A DNA stretch of 64,000 bases from Pseudenterobacter timonensis (GCF_900021175.1 NZ_FCOP01000010.1:1-64000), one strand, 5' to 3'; shown: positions 52,700 through 63,940, counted from the first letter of the stretch. Notes: generated from the letters alone by a model not told the origin. A program made the numbers and translations.

Positions 52700-55525
52700 C
52701 TACTTCAGAAGCGGCTTGAGGAAGCGCGCCGTGTGCGATGCTTCGCATTCGGCGACCGTTTCCGGCGTGCCGGAAACGAGGATCTCGCCGCCGCCGCTGC
52801 CGCCTTCCGGGCCGAGATCGACAATCCAGTCCGCAGTCTTGATGACATCCAGGTTATGCTCAATCACCACGATGGTGTTGCCCTGGTCGCGAAGCTGATG
52901 CAGCACGTCCAGCAGCTGCTGGATATCCGCAAAGTGCAGGCCGGTGGTTGGCTCATCAAGGATGTAGAGCGTCTGGCCGGTACCGCGTTTTGACAGCTCG
53001 CGCGCCAGCTTCACGCGCTGCGCCTCCCCGCCGGAGAGCGTTGTCGCGGACTGCCCCAGACGGATATAGGTCAGCCCGACATCCATCAGGGTCTGCAGCT
53101 TACGCGCCAGCGCAGGCACCGCGTCGAAGAACTCGCGCGCCTCTTCGATGGTCATATCCAGCACTTCGTGAATGGTCTTGCCCTTGTACTTGATCTCCAG
53201 CGTTTCGCGGTTATAACGCTTGCCCTTGCACTGGTCGCACGGCACGTAGATATCCGGCAGGAAGTGCATCTCCACCTTGATCACACCGTCGCCCTGGCAC
53301 GCTTCACAGCGGCCGCCGCGCACGTTAAAGCTGAAACGTCCTGGCGTATACCCGCGCGAGCGCGATTCCGGCACCCCGGCAAAGAGTTCACGCACCGGCG
53401 TAAAGACGCCGGTATAGGTCGCCGGGTTAGAGCGCGGCGTACGGCCTATCGGGCTCTGGTCAATGTCGATCACCTTGTCGAAATGCTCCAGCCCCTGAAT
53501 GTCGCGGTAGGGTGCTGGCTCGGCAAGCGTCGCGCCGTTCAGCGCCGTCTGGGCAATCGGGAACAGGGTATCGTTAATTAGCGTCGATTTACCGGAACCT
53601 GAAACCCCGGTGATACAGGTGAACAGGCCGACCGGCAGAGTGAGCGTGACATCCTTCAGGTTGTTGCCGCGCGCCCCGGTCAGCTTCAGTACTTTTTCCG
53701 GGTTAGCGGGCACGCGCTGCTTCGGCACCTCAATTTTGCGCTTGCCGCTCATGTACTGGCCGGTCAACGACTCCGGCACCGCCATGATCGCCTCCAGCGG
53801 ACCTTCGGCGACCACCTGGCCACCGTGCACGCCCGCACCGGGGCCGATGTCGATCACGTGGTCGGCGGCGCGAATCGCATCTTCGTCATGTTCCACCACA
53901 ATCACCGTATTGCCGAGGTCGCGCAGATGCACAAGCGTCCCAAGCAGGCGCTCATTGTCGCGCTGGTGCAGGCCGATGGAAGGCTCATCCAGCACATACA
54001 TCACGCCCACCAGTCCCGCGCCGATCTGGCTCGCCAGGCGGATGCGCTGCGCCTCGCCACCGGAGAGCGTCTCTGCTGAGCGGGAAAGCGTCAGGTAGTT
54101 CAGGCCAACGTTCACCAGGAATTTCAGACGATCGCCAATCTCTTTCAGCACTTTTTCGGCAATTTTCGCCCGCTGCCCGGAGAGCTTCAGGTTAGTGAAG
54201 AAATCCATCGCGTGGCCGATGCTCATGTCTGAGATGGTCGGCAGCGCGGTGTTTTCCACAAAGACGTGGCGCGCTTCGCGACGCAGGCGCGTGCCGTCGC
54301 AGGTGGCGCAGGGACGATTGCTGATAAATTTCGCCAGCTCCTCGCGCACCGCGCTCGATTCGGTCTCTTTATAGCGGCGCTCCATATTGTGCAGCACCCC
54401 TTCGAACGGGTGACGACGCACGGAGGTATCACCGCGATCGTTCATGTATTTGAACTCGATGTTCTCTTTGCCGGAACCAAACAGCACCACTTTGTGCACC
54501 GTGGCGCTCAGGCTCGCCCAGGGCGCTTCCACGTCGAACTTATAGTGCTCCGCCAGCGATTTCAGCATCTGGAAGTAGTAGAAATTACGGCGATCCCAGC
54601 CGCGGATCGCGCCGCCAGCCAGCGACAGCTCCGGATTCTGGATCACACGGTCGGGATCGAAATATTGCTGCACGCCCAGACCGTCACAGGTCGGGCAGGC
54701 GCCCGCCGGGTTGTTAAACGAGAACAGGCGCGGCTCAAGCTCGCGCATGCTGTAGCCGCAGATGGGGCAGGCGAAGTTGGCGGAGAAGAGCAACTCTTCC
54801 GCTTTGGCATCGTCCATATCGGCCACTACCGCTGTGCCGCCGGAGAGGTCCAGCGCTGTCTCAAACGACTCCGCCAGGCGCTGGGTCATGTCGTCACGCA
54901 CCTTGAAGCGATCGATCACCACCTCGATGGTGTGTTTCTTTTGCAGCTCCAGCTTCGGCGGATCGGAGAGATCGCACACTTCCCCGTCGATTCGGGCGCG
55001 GATGTAGCCCTGGCTTGCCAGGTTCTCCAGCGTTTTAGTGTGCTCGCCTTTGCGCTCTTTGATAATCGGCGCCAGCAGCATCAGGCGTCTGCCTTCCGGC
55101 TGCGCCAGCACGTTATCCACCATCTGGCTGACGGTTTGCGCCGCCAGCGGGACGTCATGATCCGGACAGCGCGGCTCGCCCACGCGGGCAAAAAGCAGGC
55201 GCAGGTAGTCATGGATCTCGGTGATCGTCCCGACCGTAGAGCGCGGGTTGTGCGAGGTCGATTTCTGCTCAATGGAGATAGCGGGCGACAGACCTTCAAT
55301 ATGGTCAACGTCCGGTTTTTCCATCAGTGATAAAAACTGACGCGCATAGGCGGAAAGCGATTCCACGTAGCGACGCTGTCCTTCGGCATAGAGGGTGTCG
55401 AAAGCCAGTGAGGATTTGCCAGATCCCGACAGCCCCGTCACGACAATCAGCTTATCGCGAGGGATTATCAGGTTGATATTCTTGAGATTATGGGTGCGGG
55501 CGCCCCGAACTTCGATCTTATCCAT
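52700..55525 (-). CDS. uvrA: UvrABC excision nuclease subunit A
   Basis: UvrA dimers find DNA lesions and load UvrB in nucleotide excision repair. The 941-residue protein has two ABC ATPase units: Walker [15 protein letters not shown] (about 31) and [11 protein letters not shown] (about 640), signatures [16 protein letters not shown] and [16 protein letters not shown], and zinc modules CPICG…CPTCDG and CEACQG…CDQCKG. It is divergent from ssb and carries an SOS box at 55608. Confidence 0.98.
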   Translation of the reverse strand: MDKIEVRGARTHNLKNINLIIPRDKLIVVTGLSGSGKSSLAFDTLYAEGQRRYVESLSAYARQFLSLMEKPDVDHIEGLSPAISIEQKSTSHNPRSTVGTITEIHDYLRLLFARVGEPRCPDHDVPLAAQTVSQMVDNVLAQPEGRRLMLLAPIIKERKGEHTKTLENLASQGYIRARIDGEVCDLSDPPKLELQKKHTIEVVIDRFKVRDDMTQRLAESFETALDLSGGTAVVADMDDAKAEELLFSANFACPICGYSMRELEPRLFSFNNPAGACPTCDGLGVQQYFDPDRVIQNPELSLAGGAIRGWDRRNFYYFQMLKSLAEHYKFDVEAPWASLSATVHKVVLFGSGKENIEFKYMNDRGDTSVRRHPFEGVLHNMERRYKETESSAVREELAKFISNRPCATCDGTRLRREARHVFVENTALPTISDMSIGHAMDFFTNLKLSGQRAKIAEKVLKEIGDRLKFLVNVGLNYLTLSRSAETLSGGEAQRIRLASQIGAGLVGVMYVLDEPSIGLHQRDNERLLGTLVHLRDLGNTVIVVEHDEDAIRAADHVIDIGPGAGVHGGQVVAEGPLEAIMAVPESLTGQYMSGKRKIEVPKQRVPANPEKVLKLTGARGNNLKDVTLTLPVGLFTCITGVSGSGKSTLINDTLFPIAQTALNGATLAEPAPYRDIQGLEHFDKVIDIDQSPIGRTPRSNPATYTGVFTPVRELFAGVPESRSRGYTPGRFSFNVRGGRCEACQGDGVIKVEMHFLPDIYVPCDQCKGKRYNRETLEIKYKGKTIHEVLDMTIEEAREFFDAVPALARKLQTLMDVGLTYIRLGQSATTLSGGEAQRVKLARELSKRGTGQTLYILDEPTTGLHFADIQQLLDVLHQLRDQGNTIVVIEHNLDVIKTADWIVDLGPEGGSGGGEILVSGTPETVAECEASHTARFLKPLLK

Positions 55526-55607
55526 TCACCTTTCCCGGTAGAGACTCGAATGCCTGGTTTGTTTGAAGGACAAACGGCATAAACGGCTAATTATGACACA
55601 ATTTAAC

Positions 55608-55623
55608 CTGTCTGGATATACAG
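55608..55623. promoter_or_regulatory. LexA (SOS) box between uvrA and ssb
   Basis: CTGTCTGGATATACAG fits the SOS consensus CTGT-N8-ACAG exactly. It lies 83 bases before uvrA and 148 before ssb, so it probably controls uvrA and one of the ssb promoters, as in E. coli. Confidence 0.8.
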
Positions 55624-55770
55624 TATTGGAATGCATTTCGTACAAAAGTATGCAACAATAGCGGGTTCGCGTAAGTTACCGGAATCCGTGTCGCAGCTAT
55701 CAAAATGCAGCATGGAAATGGTACACTCACGCGTTTACACTATTTAGAAACGTATTCGGGAGAGACGAAC

Positions 55771-56301
55771 ATGGCCAGCAGAGGCGTAAATAAGGTGATT
55801 CTCGTCGGTAATCTGGGCCAGGACCCGGAAGTACGCTATTTGCCGAGTGGTGGCGCAGTTGCCAACATGACGCTGGCTACCTCTGAATCCTGGCGTGATA
55901 AAGCGACCGGCGAAATGAAAGAGCAGACCGAATGGCACCGCGTGGTGATGTTCGGCAAGCTGGCGGAAGTGGCTGGCGAATATCTGCGTAAAGGTTCCCA
56001 GGTCTATATCGAAGGCCAGCTGCGTACCCGCAAATGGACTGATCAGAGCGGCCAGGAGCGTTACACCACCGAGATTAACGTTCCGCAAATCGGCGGCGTG
56101 ATGCAGATGCTCGGCGGTCGCCAGGGCGGCGGCGCACCGGCAGGCGGCGGCCAGCAGCAGGGCGGTTGGGGTCAGCCTCAGCAGCCGCAGCAGCAGGGTG
56201 GCAACCAGTTCAGCGGCGGCGCACAGTCGCGTCCGCAGCAGTCCGCGCCGGCGCCGTCTAACGAACCGCCGATGGACTTCGACGACGATATTCCGTTCTG
56301 A
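55771..56301 (+). CDS. ssb: Single-stranded DNA-binding protein
   Basis: SSB coats single-stranded DNA and recruits repair and replication proteins. The start at 55771 ([16 protein letters not shown]) gives 176 residues (E. coli 178). The OB fold covers 1–112, a Gly/Gln/Pro linker with QPQQPQQQ follows, and the acidic tip DFDDDIPF for partner proteins is intact. It follows GGGAGAG and ends in an intrinsic terminator. Confidence 0.98.
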   Translation: MASRGVNKVILVGNLGQDPEVRYLPSGGAVANMTLATSESWRDKATGEMKEQTEWHRVVMFGKLAEVAGEYLRKGSQVYIEGQLRTRKWTDQSGQERYTTEINVPQIGGVMQMLGGRQGGGAPAGGGQQQGGWGQPQQPQQQGGNQFSGGAQSRPQQSAPAPSNEPPMDFDDDIPF

Positions 56302-56325
56302 TTTTCTGACGCGAATCGCGTATCA

Positions 56326-56350
56326 AGCCCTGCTCCTGCAGGGCTTTTTG
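56326..56350 (+). terminator. ssb intrinsic terminator
   Basis: Stem AGCCCTGC / GCAGGGCT with a TCCT loop and a T5 tail. Confidence 0.88.
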
Positions 56351-56369
56351 TTTTCCGAAAGCATAAAGT

Positions 56370-57137
56370 TCATCGCACCACGCACATCGGCCTGCCCGAC
56401 ACCGGCTCCGGGTGGATCTCCGCCTCCACCTGAAACACCTTTTGCAGCAAGGCGGGCTGCATCACCGCTTCCGGCGTGCCCTGCGCCATCACCTGCCCGT
56501 TTGCCAGTACCACCAGTCGATCGCAGTAGCGGCTGGCCTGATTAAGATCGTGCAGTACCGCCACCACGGTTTTCCCCTGCGCTTTCAGCGTCTCCATCAG
56601 CCGCATCAGCTCCACCTGATGATTAATATCGAGCCAGGTGGTGGGTTCATCGAGCAACACGATCTCCGTATCCTGCGCCAGCACCATTGCCAGAAACGCC
56701 CGCTGGCGCTGACCGCCGGAGAGCGCCGTTAAGCGCTTTTCAGCCAGGCTTTCTGTCCGGGTCTCTCTCATCGCCGCGTCAATTCGCGTATGGTCCGCGC
56801 CGCTGAGCCGCCCCCAGCGCGACAGCCACGGGCTGCGGCCATAGGAGACCAGCTCCCGCACGGTGATCCCCTCCGGCGTGGCATGGTGTTGCGGCAGCAG
56901 CGTCAGGCGGCGGGCCAGCTGGCGGGCGCGGTAACGCTCTATCGGCGTATCCTCCAGCCATACCGTTCCCGACCGGGGGATGAGCAGACGGGCGAAACAG
57001 TTGAGCAGCGTCGATTTTCCGCAGCCGTTGGGCCCCAGCAGCGCGGTAATTTGTCCGGCGGGCAGCGTGAGCGAAAGGCGGTCCAGCACCGTTTGCGTGC
57101 CGTAGCGGACGGTCAGATTTTCAGTTCTCAGGATCAT
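56370..57137 (-). CDS. fecE: Ferric citrate ABC transporter ATP-binding protein FecE
   Basis: FecE powers FecCD import of ferric citrate-derived iron across the inner membrane. The 255-residue protein has Walker A GPNGCGKST (34–42), signature [12 protein letters not shown], Walker B IVLLDEPTTWLD and switch His in VLHDLNQ. It is the last gene of fecABCDE, abutting fecD with no gap. If fecC is inactive (see fecC) the ATPase would have no complete channel. Confidence 0.96.
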   Translation of the reverse strand: MILRTENLTVRYGTQTVLDRLSLTLPAGQITALLGPNGCGKSTLLNCFARLLIPRSGTVWLEDTPIERYRARQLARRLTLLPQHHATPEGITVRELVSYGRSPWLSRWGRLSGADHTRIDAAMRETRTESLAEKRLTALSGGQRQRAFLAMVLAQDTEIVLLDEPTTWLDINHQVELMRLMETLKAQGKTVVAVLHDLNQASRYCDRLVVLANGQVMAQGTPEAVMQPALLQKVFQVEAEIHPEPVSGRPMCVVR

Positions 57138-58094
57138 TTATCGCATTCTCACAAGCAGCCAGACAAACCATGGTGTGCCGATAATGGCGGTCAGTACCCC
57201 CGCCGGCAGCTCCAGCGGGGGATGAAGCGTTCGCGCCAGCAGATCGGCCACCACCAGCAGCAGTGCCCCCGTGAGGGCGGAGAGGGGCATCAGCCAGCGG
57301 TGACGTCCGCCGGCGAGGCTGCGCACCATATGCGGCACCACCAGGCCGATAAAGCTAATCGGGCCGCAGGCGGCCACGGCGGTCGCGGTCATCGCCACCG
57401 CCAGCAGCAGTCCGCAGAAGCGGGTGCGCTGAACGTTAACGCCGAGCGTGGCGGCGCGCGCATCCCCCAGCGCCAGCAGATCGAGATCGCGGCAATAGCG
57501 CAGGCTCAGCGGCAACAGCACCAGCAGCAGTGGAACGGCAACGCTGACAAACCGCCAGTCGCGCCCCCACAGGCTGCCGGTGAGCCACAGCAGGGCGCTG
57601 TTAAGATCCTGCGGGCGGGTGAGCAGCAGATAATCGGTCAGGCTGCCCCAGCAGGCGGAGAGGGCGATGCCCGTCAGCGCCAGCCTGACGGGCTCCCGGG
57701 ACGGGGCCAGCCACCTGAGCAGCAGCAGACCCGCCATACCGCCCACGAAGGCCAGCAGCGGCAGCGCCATGACCGGCAGCGCGGGCAACAGGAGCAGCGC
57801 CCCCACCGAGGCCAGGCTGGCGGCATGGTTGACCCCCAGGATATCGGGCGACGCCAGGGGATTGCGCACTATTCCCTGGACCAGTACGCCTGCCACCGCG
57901 AGCGCTGCCCCGACAAACATCGCCAGCAGCAGTCTTGGCAGGCGGTACTCCATCAGGACGTAATAGTGCTCGCTCCCGGCGTGCCAGTCGGTGAGCAGCG
58001 CGCGCCACGGCACGGGGATAACGCCTTTCTGAAGCGACAGCAGCGCCGCGCCCACAAGCGCGACGGCAATCAACAGACTTATCGCCAGCCTCAT
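57138..58094 (-). CDS. fecD: Ferric citrate ABC transporter permease FecD
   Basis: FecD is a BtuCD-type permease of 318 residues with about ten helices; it normally pairs with FecC. Family motifs are GAALAVAGVLVQGIVRNPLA and VAACGPISFIGLVVPHM. Its ATG overlaps the fecC stop (ATGA at 58091–58094) and it abuts fecE, so translation is coupled along the operon. The sequence itself looks intact. Confidence 0.95.
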   Translation of the reverse strand: MRLAISLLIAVALVGAALLSLQKGVIPVPWRALLTDWHAGSEHYYVLMEYRLPRLLLAMFVGAALAVAGVLVQGIVRNPLASPDILGVNHAASLASVGALLLLPALPVMALPLLAFVGGMAGLLLLRWLAPSREPVRLALTGIALSACWGSLTDYLLLTRPQDLNSALLWLTGSLWGRDWRFVSVAVPLLLVLLPLSLRYCRDLDLLALGDARAATLGVNVQRTRFCGLLLAVAMTATAVAACGPISFIGLVVPHMVRSLAGGRHRWLMPLSALTGALLLVVADLLARTLHPPLELPAGVLTAIIGTPWFVWLLVRMR

Positions 58095-59072
58095 CCGCGC
58101 CTCCTGACCAGCCAGACAAAACAGGGGGCGCCAGCCAGCGCCAGCACCGCCCCGGCGGGGAGATCTCCCGGAAAGGCCAGCGCCCGCGCCAGCATATCGG
58201 CCAGCAGCATCAGCGTGGCGCCCAACAGCATGCTCATCGGCAGAAGCCTGCGCTGATCAAACCCTGCCCAGAAGCGCGCCAGATGAGGCGTCAGCAGACC
58301 GATAAAGGCTACCGGCCCCGCTACGCTGACGCAGGCGCCCCCCAGCAGCAGTATCAGCAGGTGAAGGGTAAGGCGCAGCGCCGGGAGATTCACCCCCAGC
58401 GTCTGAGCGGTGCTGTCGCTCACGTTGAGCAGGTTAAGCGAATTTGCCAGTAGCAAAGCGACGGGCGCCGCTATCACTACCACCGGCAGCAGCTGCCAGA
58501 GATCCTGCCAGCGGGCGTGCGAGACGCCGCCCGCCAGCCAGTAAAAAATACCATAGGCGTGATCTTCTGCGAGCAGCAGGGTGATACGGGTCAGCGCCAT
58601 GCACAAGGCTGACAGGGCGATCCCGGCCAGAATCAGCCGGTTTCGCGCCTGCGCAGGCTGAAAGCCGCCGCCCGCCGCCATGACCAGCATCCAGCTGACG
58701 CCGCCCCCGCAGGCGGCGATCAGCGCCGCCGGGCGACGGCGCGAGCGCGCTGGTGAGCGCCATCGCCAGCGCCGCGCCGCTGTTAATGCCGAGCAGCGAC
58801 GGCGAGGCGAGCGGATTATGGGTGAGGGTCTGCAGCAGTGCCCCCGCCAGCGCCAGGCTCGCGCCGATCAGCAGGGCGACCAGGCTTCGTGGTAGTCGAA
58901 GGTTCTGCACCAGCGCCTGCGGGAGCGTTGGCGTATGGCCAGGCAGCAGGGCGTAAAGGGCATCCGTCCCGGAAACAGGAACGGCTGAGTAGCAAAACAG
59001 ACTCAGCCAGAAAATAGCGATAAGCGCCACGAGGGGCAAACCCCACCGCAGCGCCGGATGTTTTAACGTCAT
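58091..59072 (-). pseudogene. fecC: Ferric citrate ABC transporter permease fecC, frameshifted
   Basis: Two reading frames together cover all of FecC. The N-terminal part (59072 down to about 58735) encodes MTLKHPALRWG…ALTSALAPSP and then leaves frame. The remainder resumes in another frame at ALIAACGGGVSWMLVM and runs to VRRRG. The locus is 982 bases from start to stop against 996 expected from the 332-residue E. coli protein less one residue, so a 14-base deletion near 58720–58740 explains the shift. Start overlaps fecB (ATGA) and stop overlaps fecD. Both halves keep permease features, so the lesion looks recent; an assembly fault is possible. Confidence 0.85.
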
Positions 59073-59974
59073 TTCAGGTCAGCATGGGGGGAGTGAAAGA
59101 TTGTTACCGTATCGCTGGCGATACGTTCTGCGGCAAAAATACCGCGCATTCGCGCCCAGGCGTTGCTCTCCACCGGGATAACGTGGTGCTGCTGCGCGGC
59201 GGTTAACATCTGCCACAGCGGGTCCTGCTGCCAGCGCTTCACGATGCTCTTTTCCCGGTAGTGGGCCACCAGCAGCCAGGCAGGATTGATCGCCAGCAGC
59301 TGTTCAAAACCGATGGAGGGCATCGGCGCGCCCGCCATCGCGGCGGGAACCTTCAGCCCCAGGGTGGCGAGTACGCTGCCGGTGTAACTCTCCTCCGTGT
59401 GCAGGTTAAACTGCTGCTCGCGGGAGGTGCCAAAGGCGACCTGTGTCCCTTTCGGCAGCTGGCTGGCCCACGCTTTCATCTTCTGCCTGTGCTGCGTGAG
59501 GCGGGCCTCCATCTGCGTTTTTTTGCCTGCCACTTCGCCGATTATCTCTGCCGAATGCAGGTTTTCCGCGTAGGTTTCATTGCGTGACTTGAGCAGTAAT
59601 ACCGGGGCGATCTGCTTTAGCGCCGCGTAAATCCCGGCGTGACGGCTGCTGTCGGCAATAATCAGATCGGGTTTCAGCGCGCCGATCGCCTCCAGACTTG
59701 GCTGGGCACGCGTGCCGACCGACTGCCAGGGTTTAATCTGCGCGCGTACCTCGGGCAGGATGCGATCGGGATCGTTATCGTCGGCGATGCCGACGGGGCT
59801 TACCGCCACGGCGGCCAGCGCATCGGCGAACGACAGTTCCAGCACCACAATCCGCTGTGGGATCTTATCGAGCGTAAATGTGCCCTGTTCGTCCTGAACG
59901 GTGGCGGCAAAACTCTGGCTGGTCATCAGCGTCAGCCCTGTAACAAGAAAACGGACAAATGCCCACATCGTCAA
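59069..59974 (-). CDS. fecB: Ferric citrate periplasmic binding protein FecB
   Basis: FecB carries ferric citrate from FecA to FecCD in the periplasm. The 301-residue protein has a signal peptide (cleavage near SFA/ATVQDEQG) and a class III binding-protein fold with QRIVVLELSFADALAAV and LKPDLIIADSSRH. It lies 37 bases after fecA, separated by a hairpin, and overlaps fecC by four bases. Confidence 0.95.
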   Translation of the reverse strand: MTMWAFVRFLVTGLTLMTSQSFAATVQDEQGTFTLDKIPQRIVVLELSFADALAAVAVSPVGIADDNDPDRILPEVRAQIKPWQSVGTRAQPSLEAIGALKPDLIIADSSRHAGIYAALKQIAPVLLLKSRNETYAENLHSAEIIGEVAGKKTQMEARLTQHRQKMKAWASQLPKGTQVAFGTSREQQFNLHTEESYTGSVLATLGLKVPAAMAGAPMPSIGFEQLLAINPAWLLVAHYREKSIVKRWQQDPLWQMLTAAQQHHVIPVESNAWARMRGIFAAERIASDTVTIFHSPHADLK

Positions 59975-59982
59975 TTCCTTAG

Positions 59983-60003
59983 AAAAGCCCGGCGAACCGG
60001 GCG
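59983..60003 (-). terminator. Attenuator hairpin between fecA and fecB
   Basis: On the minus strand GCCCGG / CCGGGC with a TTCG loop runs into TTTTC. It probably lets fecA be made in excess over fecBCDE, as described for E. coli. Confidence 0.7.
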
Positions 60004-60011
60004 TTAACTGT

Positions 60012-62339
60012 TTAAAACTTCAGCGACCCCTGCATATAAAGGGTGCGTGGCTGGCCCGTGTAGATGCCTTTGTTGTTATCGTCGTAGGAGCGGGTGAAGT
60101 ACTCCTTGTCGAAGAGGTTCTTCACGCCAAACGCCAGGTTCAGGTCCGCCATCTGCGGGCCAAAATCATAGGCCACGCGCGCGCCCCACAGCATAAAGCC
60201 CGGGATACGTCCGGTGCTGCCGTCGGCGCTCTCCTTGACGGTATTGGCGTTATCCGCGAACTGGCTGGACTGGAAATCGCTGTTCAGGTTGAAGGTCCAG
60301 TTTCCTGGGGTGTAATCCACGCCCAGCGTCCCTTTGTGTTTCGGTGAGAAGGGCACCTGATTGCCGTAGGTATCGCCTTTTTCACGAATTTCGGCATTCA
60401 CATACGCATAGCTGGCGTAGACGGAGACGTTATCCAGCGTTGGCGTCAGCGTGCCCAGGTCGTAACGCGCCTGGGTTTCCAGCCCGGTGTGGCGGGTTTT
60501 CCCGCGCGCGGTCACGGTGTCGTTAGTCTGGTTGGAGTCATACTGATTATTAAAGTTAATCAGGAACAGCCCCATTTCCGCCGTCAGCGCCCCGTCATCG
60601 TATCGGGTGCCGACTTCCCAGGTGCGCGCCTTTTCCGGCTCCACCTTGCCGCTTTGCACAGCCTTGCCAATTTGGCTGTACTGTACGGTCCCAAAGGATC
60701 CTTCGGTGTTGGCATAAAGATTCCAGCTGTGATTGAGATGATAGAGGACGTTCAGCGCCGGAAGCGGGGCGTTATAGCTCACCTCTTCGCGCGTGCCTTT
60801 AATGTTGTTGTTCTGGTATGACTCGATATGTTCAAAGCGCATACCCGGCGTGATGGTCCAGTTGCCGACGTCGATTTTGTCATCCAGATACCAGGCGTGC
60901 GCCTCGGTACCGGAGCGGGTGTCGCGATCGTAGGGGCTGGAGCCGTCCGGCAGCTGTCCGGTACGGGTGAAGGTGTAGTAGCGCATCTCATGCGTCGACT
61001 CATTCACGTAGCGGTAGCCAACGCCGACTTCATGGGCGGTCAGGCCGATCATAAAGCTCTGGCTGTAGCGTGGCTCAATGCCGCGCACCCAGTATTTGCG
61101 CGGGGAGAGGGTGATGCGTTTGCCCTGCTCCAGGTAGCCGCTGCGCAGGGTCTGGGTATAGAAGCCGAGGATATTAAATTTGTGCTGGCTGTCCGGCTGG
61201 TACTGATAGCCGAGGCTTGCCAGCTGGCGGCGTCCCCAGAAGCGGTCGTACGGGCGGGTGGACTGCCAGCGATCGGCATCATAGTCGGCCCGGGAGAGGC
61301 CGCCCGGCATATCCGCTTCGCCGTCATAATATTGCAGCAGGCTGGTAAAGGTATGGACCTCGTTCGGCGCATATTTGCTCTTTAGCATCACGTCGTCGAT
61401 GCGGGTCGCGCTGTGTTCGCGCCAGTCGCTGCCGCGGGTACCGGAGTAGAGCAGGGCGGTACCGAAACCGTTATCTGCCGTGCCGCCCACCATCAGGTTG
61501 TGGGTCTCCTTCGGGTTGTTTTGCGAAGAGGTTGGGCTGAGCTGGCCTTCCACCCCCGCTTCAATACCAAAATCCTGCGGGATGGCGCGGGTGACAAAGT
61601 TCACCACGCCGCCCACGCTCTGCGGTCCGTAACGCACCGCGCCGCCGCCGCGTACCACGTCAACCGCATCCATATTGCCGAGCGATACCGGGGCGAGAGA
61701 GAGCTGCGGCTGGCCGTAAGGGGCGAACGGGACAGGGATCCCGTCCATCAGCACCGTTGAACGGCTGGCCAGCCGCGGGTTGAGGCCGCGAATGCCAAAG
61801 TTCAATGCCAGATCGTGGCTGCCGGTGCCGTTGTTCTCCGGGGCGCTGACGCCGGGGATACGGTTGAGCACCTCCCGCATGGTGGTGGCGCCGGTTCTGG
61901 CGAAATCCTCACGGCGGATCACGTCGCGCGCGCCGGCATGTTCAAAGACGTCGTTTTCACGCGCCTCTCCCAGCCAGTCGCCCACCACGGTGAGCGCCTC
62001 TTCCTGCGGTGCCGGGATCGGCTCCAGCGTCCAGCTGTTGTTGCCGAGCGCTTTAACCTGCAGGCCGCTGCCGTTCAGCAGCTGCTGCAGGCCGGTTTCC
62101 ACGTCGTAGTCGCCGTGCAGACCGTGACTCTGTTTGCCGCGCGTCAGGCTGGCATCCACCGAGAGGGTGATGCCGCTGCGCGCCGCGTACTGATTGAGCG
62201 CTTTATCGAGCGAACCCGGGGCGATATCGATCTGTACCGCCGCAGCGGATAGCGATGCCAGACCCGCCAGCGGCAGCAAAGCCAGACGGATGGCGTGAAC
62301 CAAAGGTGCTGTGTTAAGAAAAACGCGTACAGGCGTCAT
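60012..62339 (-). CDS. fecA: TonB-dependent ferric citrate outer-membrane receptor FecA
   Basis: FecA binds diferric dicitrate and also signals its presence to FecR. The 775-residue protein has a signal peptide, an N-terminal signalling domain (about 35–110; [18 protein letters not shown]), a TonB-box region near EALTVVGDW, the plug ([21 protein letters not shown]) and a 22-strand barrel ending in LYMQGSLKF with terminal Phe. The start follows GGAGAAGGT. A FecI-type promoter lies upstream at 62401. Confidence 0.97.
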   Translation of the reverse strand: MTPVRVFLNTAPLVHAIRLALLPLAGLASLSAAAVQIDIAPGSLDKALNQYAARSGITLSVDASLTRGKQSHGLHGDYDVETGLQQLLNGSGLQVKALGNNSWTLEPIPAPQEEALTVVGDWLGEARENDVFEHAGARDVIRREDFARTGATTMREVLNRIPGVSAPENNGTGSHDLALNFGIRGLNPRLASRSTVLMDGIPVPFAPYGQPQLSLAPVSLGNMDAVDVVRGGGAVRYGPQSVGGVVNFVTRAIPQDFGIEAGVEGQLSPTSSQNNPKETHNLMVGGTADNGFGTALLYSGTRGSDWREHSATRIDDVMLKSKYAPNEVHTFTSLLQYYDGEADMPGGLSRADYDADRWQSTRPYDRFWGRRQLASLGYQYQPDSQHKFNILGFYTQTLRSGYLEQGKRITLSPRKYWVRGIEPRYSQSFMIGLTAHEVGVGYRYVNESTHEMRYYTFTRTGQLPDGSSPYDRDTRSGTEAHAWYLDDKIDVGNWTITPGMRFEHIESYQNNNIKGTREEVSYNAPLPALNVLYHLNHSWNLYANTEGSFGTVQYSQIGKAVQSGKVEPEKARTWEVGTRYDDGALTAEMGLFLINFNNQYDSNQTNDTVTARGKTRHTGLETQARYDLGTLTPTLDNVSVYASYAYVNAEIREKGDTYGNQVPFSPKHKGTLGVDYTPGNWTFNLNSDFQSSQFADNANTVKESADGSTGRIPGFMLWGARVAYDFGPQMADLNLAFGVKNLFDKEYFTRSYDDNNKGIYTGQPRTLYMQGSLKF

Positions 62340-62400
62340 ACCTTCTCCATCATCATTTTTGTTGTATTCAGTTATGAGTCGAACGGGGAGGGTAAAAGGG

Positions 62401-62425
62401 ACAATCGAAATGAGAATTATTTTTC
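62401..62425 (-). promoter_or_regulatory. FecI-dependent promoter of fecABCDE
   Basis: On the minus strand GAAAAATAATTCTCATTTCG followed by ATTGTCC closely matches the E. coli fecA promoter, which is read only by FecI RNA polymerase. The upstream end touches the fecR stop codon. No clear sigma-70 promoter was seen. Confidence 0.75.
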
Positions 62426-63379
62426 TTAAAGCGGTGCGATCGTCACCCAGTAACGCGTAACCGAATGAATTTTAACGGGGAGCGTCTGTGCGATAGCGAC
62501 CAGAATCGCGTCGGTATCGTTCAGGGGAAAAGTACCGCTCAGGCGCAGGTTAGCTACCGCGGGATCGCAGTGCAGCACGCCGCTGCGGTAGCGCCCCAGC
62601 GTGGCGATAACCTCCCCCAGCGGCTTGTCGCTGAAGCTCAATACGCCCCGCGTCCAGCTTGCGCTCTCGTCATCCTCCGGCGTGATGGCGCTAAACGTAC
62701 TGGCGCTGAACTGCAAACGCTGACGGGCAGTGACGAGACGTTTTTCCTGCGGATAGTGAGCCAGGCTGGCCTCAACCGCATCAGCCTGAACGGCCAGACG
62801 GGTAAGTCCGTCCTGCTGGCGAACGGTAAACTCCGTGCCTAACGCCGTGAGCTGGCCCTGCTCTGTCAGCACGCGAAAGGGGCGTTTTTGCGGATCTTTG
62901 GCGGTGGTAATAGCGATTTCACCGTACCAGAGGCGCACGGTGCGCTGACGGGTATCGAAACGGACATCTGCCGCGCTCTGGGTGTTGAGAGTGAGCAGCG
63001 AACCCTCCTCCAGCCGCTGACGGACAACTTCTCCTTTGGCGGTGCGATAGTCGGCCCGTAGCCCTTCGCCGGCCTCCGATTGCCAGAGCTGCCACCCGCC
63101 GCCCGCGCCAAGCAGGAGCAGCAGGCCTTTCAGCACGTGGCGACGGGTAAGATGCGAGTCGGTCAGCGCCCGGCTGGCGACATCCCCCGGTACCTGATTC
63201 AGCTGGCTGCGCAGCTGTTCTACCTGCTGCCAGGCCCACTGATGATCCTGGTCCTGCTCATACCACTGCTGCCAGCGCGCCGTCTGCCGGGGGTTAACCC
63301 CTTTTGCGCTTAAAAGCGCGTACCAGTGAGAGGCGGAGCGAAGCGCCTGGCGGCGGGAATCGGTTAACGCGTTGTTCAC
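62426..63379 (-). CDS. fecR: FecR anti-sigma/sigma regulator
   Basis: FecR spans the inner membrane and transmits the FecA signal to FecI. The 317-residue protein has the cytoplasmic sigma-binding part (about 1–80, with [10 protein letters not shown] and Trp-rich [18 protein letters not shown]), one membrane helix near residues 84–100 ([15 protein letters not shown]), and a periplasmic part that contacts FecA. The start is GTG, overlapping the fecI stop (GTGA at 63376–63379). Confidence 0.95.
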   Translation of the reverse strand: MNNALTDSRRQALRSASHWYALLSAKGVNPRQTARWQQWYEQDQDHQWAWQQVEQLRSQLNQVPGDVASRALTDSHLTRRHVLKGLLLLLGAGGGWQLWQSEAGEGLRADYRTAKGEVVRQRLEEGSLLTLNTQSAADVRFDTRQRTVRLWYGEIAITTAKDPQKRPFRVLTEQGQLTALGTEFTVRQQDGLTRLAVQADAVEASLAHYPQEKRLVTARQRLQFSASTFSAITPEDDESASWTRGVLSFSDKPLGEVIATLGRYRSGVLHCDPAVANLRLSGTFPLNDTDAILVAIAQTLPVKIHSVTRYWVTIAPL

Positions 63380-63897
63380 AGGCCGTGCTCCAGACGAAAC
63401 AGCAGGCAGTGCTCTACCGCTCTGGCGACATACTTTTTCACGGAGCTGATCGAGACGCCAAGCTGACGCGCAACGACCTCGTAGGTCAGGCCCTCCAGTT
63501 GAGAGAGCAGAAACGCTTGCCGCGTTTTACCACTCAGTCCATCAAGCATGGCGTCGATAAGCTGTAGCGTTTGCAGCTGGCTTTCGCGCTCCTCAGGCGA
63601 AGGCGCAAGCGCCTCCGGTAGCCGGGCGAGCATCTCCAGATAGGCTTTTTCCAGCGCGTGACGGCGGAAGAGATCGACCATCACCCGTCTGGCGATGGTG
63701 CAGAGAAACGAGCGCGGATCGCGGATAGTGGAAAGCGTGTCGCTGCCCATCACCCGCAGAAAAGTATCCTGTGCGATATCATCGGCATCAAAGGCGGACC
63801 GGAGCTTGCGGGTCAGCCAGCTTTTCAGCCAGCCGTGATGCGCGCCGTAGAGCGATTCAAGCGTAAAAGGAGCAGCGGTGGCGGCGCGTTCGGACAT
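63376..63897 (-). CDS. fecI: ECF sigma factor FecI
   Basis: FecI directs RNA polymerase to the fecA promoter when FecR is activated. The 173-residue protein has region 2 ([30 protein letters not shown]) and region 4 with the helix-turn-helix [19 protein letters not shown]. The start is at 63897 with a weak ribosome site. A Fur box lies 44 bases upstream. It is cotranscribed with fecR. Confidence 0.96.
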   Translation of the reverse strand: MSERAATAAPFTLESLYGAHHGWLKSWLTRKLRSAFDADDIAQDTFLRVMGSDTLSTIRDPRSFLCTIARRVMVDLFRRHALEKAYLEMLARLPEALAPSPEERESQLQTLQLIDAMLDGLSGKTRQAFLLSQLEGLTYEVVARQLGVSISSVKKYVARAVEHCLLFRLEHGL

Positions 63898-63940
63898 GTG
63901 GAATGCTTCAAAAAGTAATCATCACGCCGCTATATTAATA

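Noticed and set aside
56790..58256. Long plus-strand open frame (488 codons) opposite fecE, fecD and fecC
   Set aside because: It has extreme Gln/Arg/Pro/Ala content typical of the antisense frame of GC-rich membrane-protein genes, spans several convincing genes, and shows no family features.
58434..59072. fecC as two separate functional genes
   Set aside because: Each half aligns to a different part of one FecC protein, and the N-terminal frame ends in unrelated residues; a broken single gene is the simpler reading.
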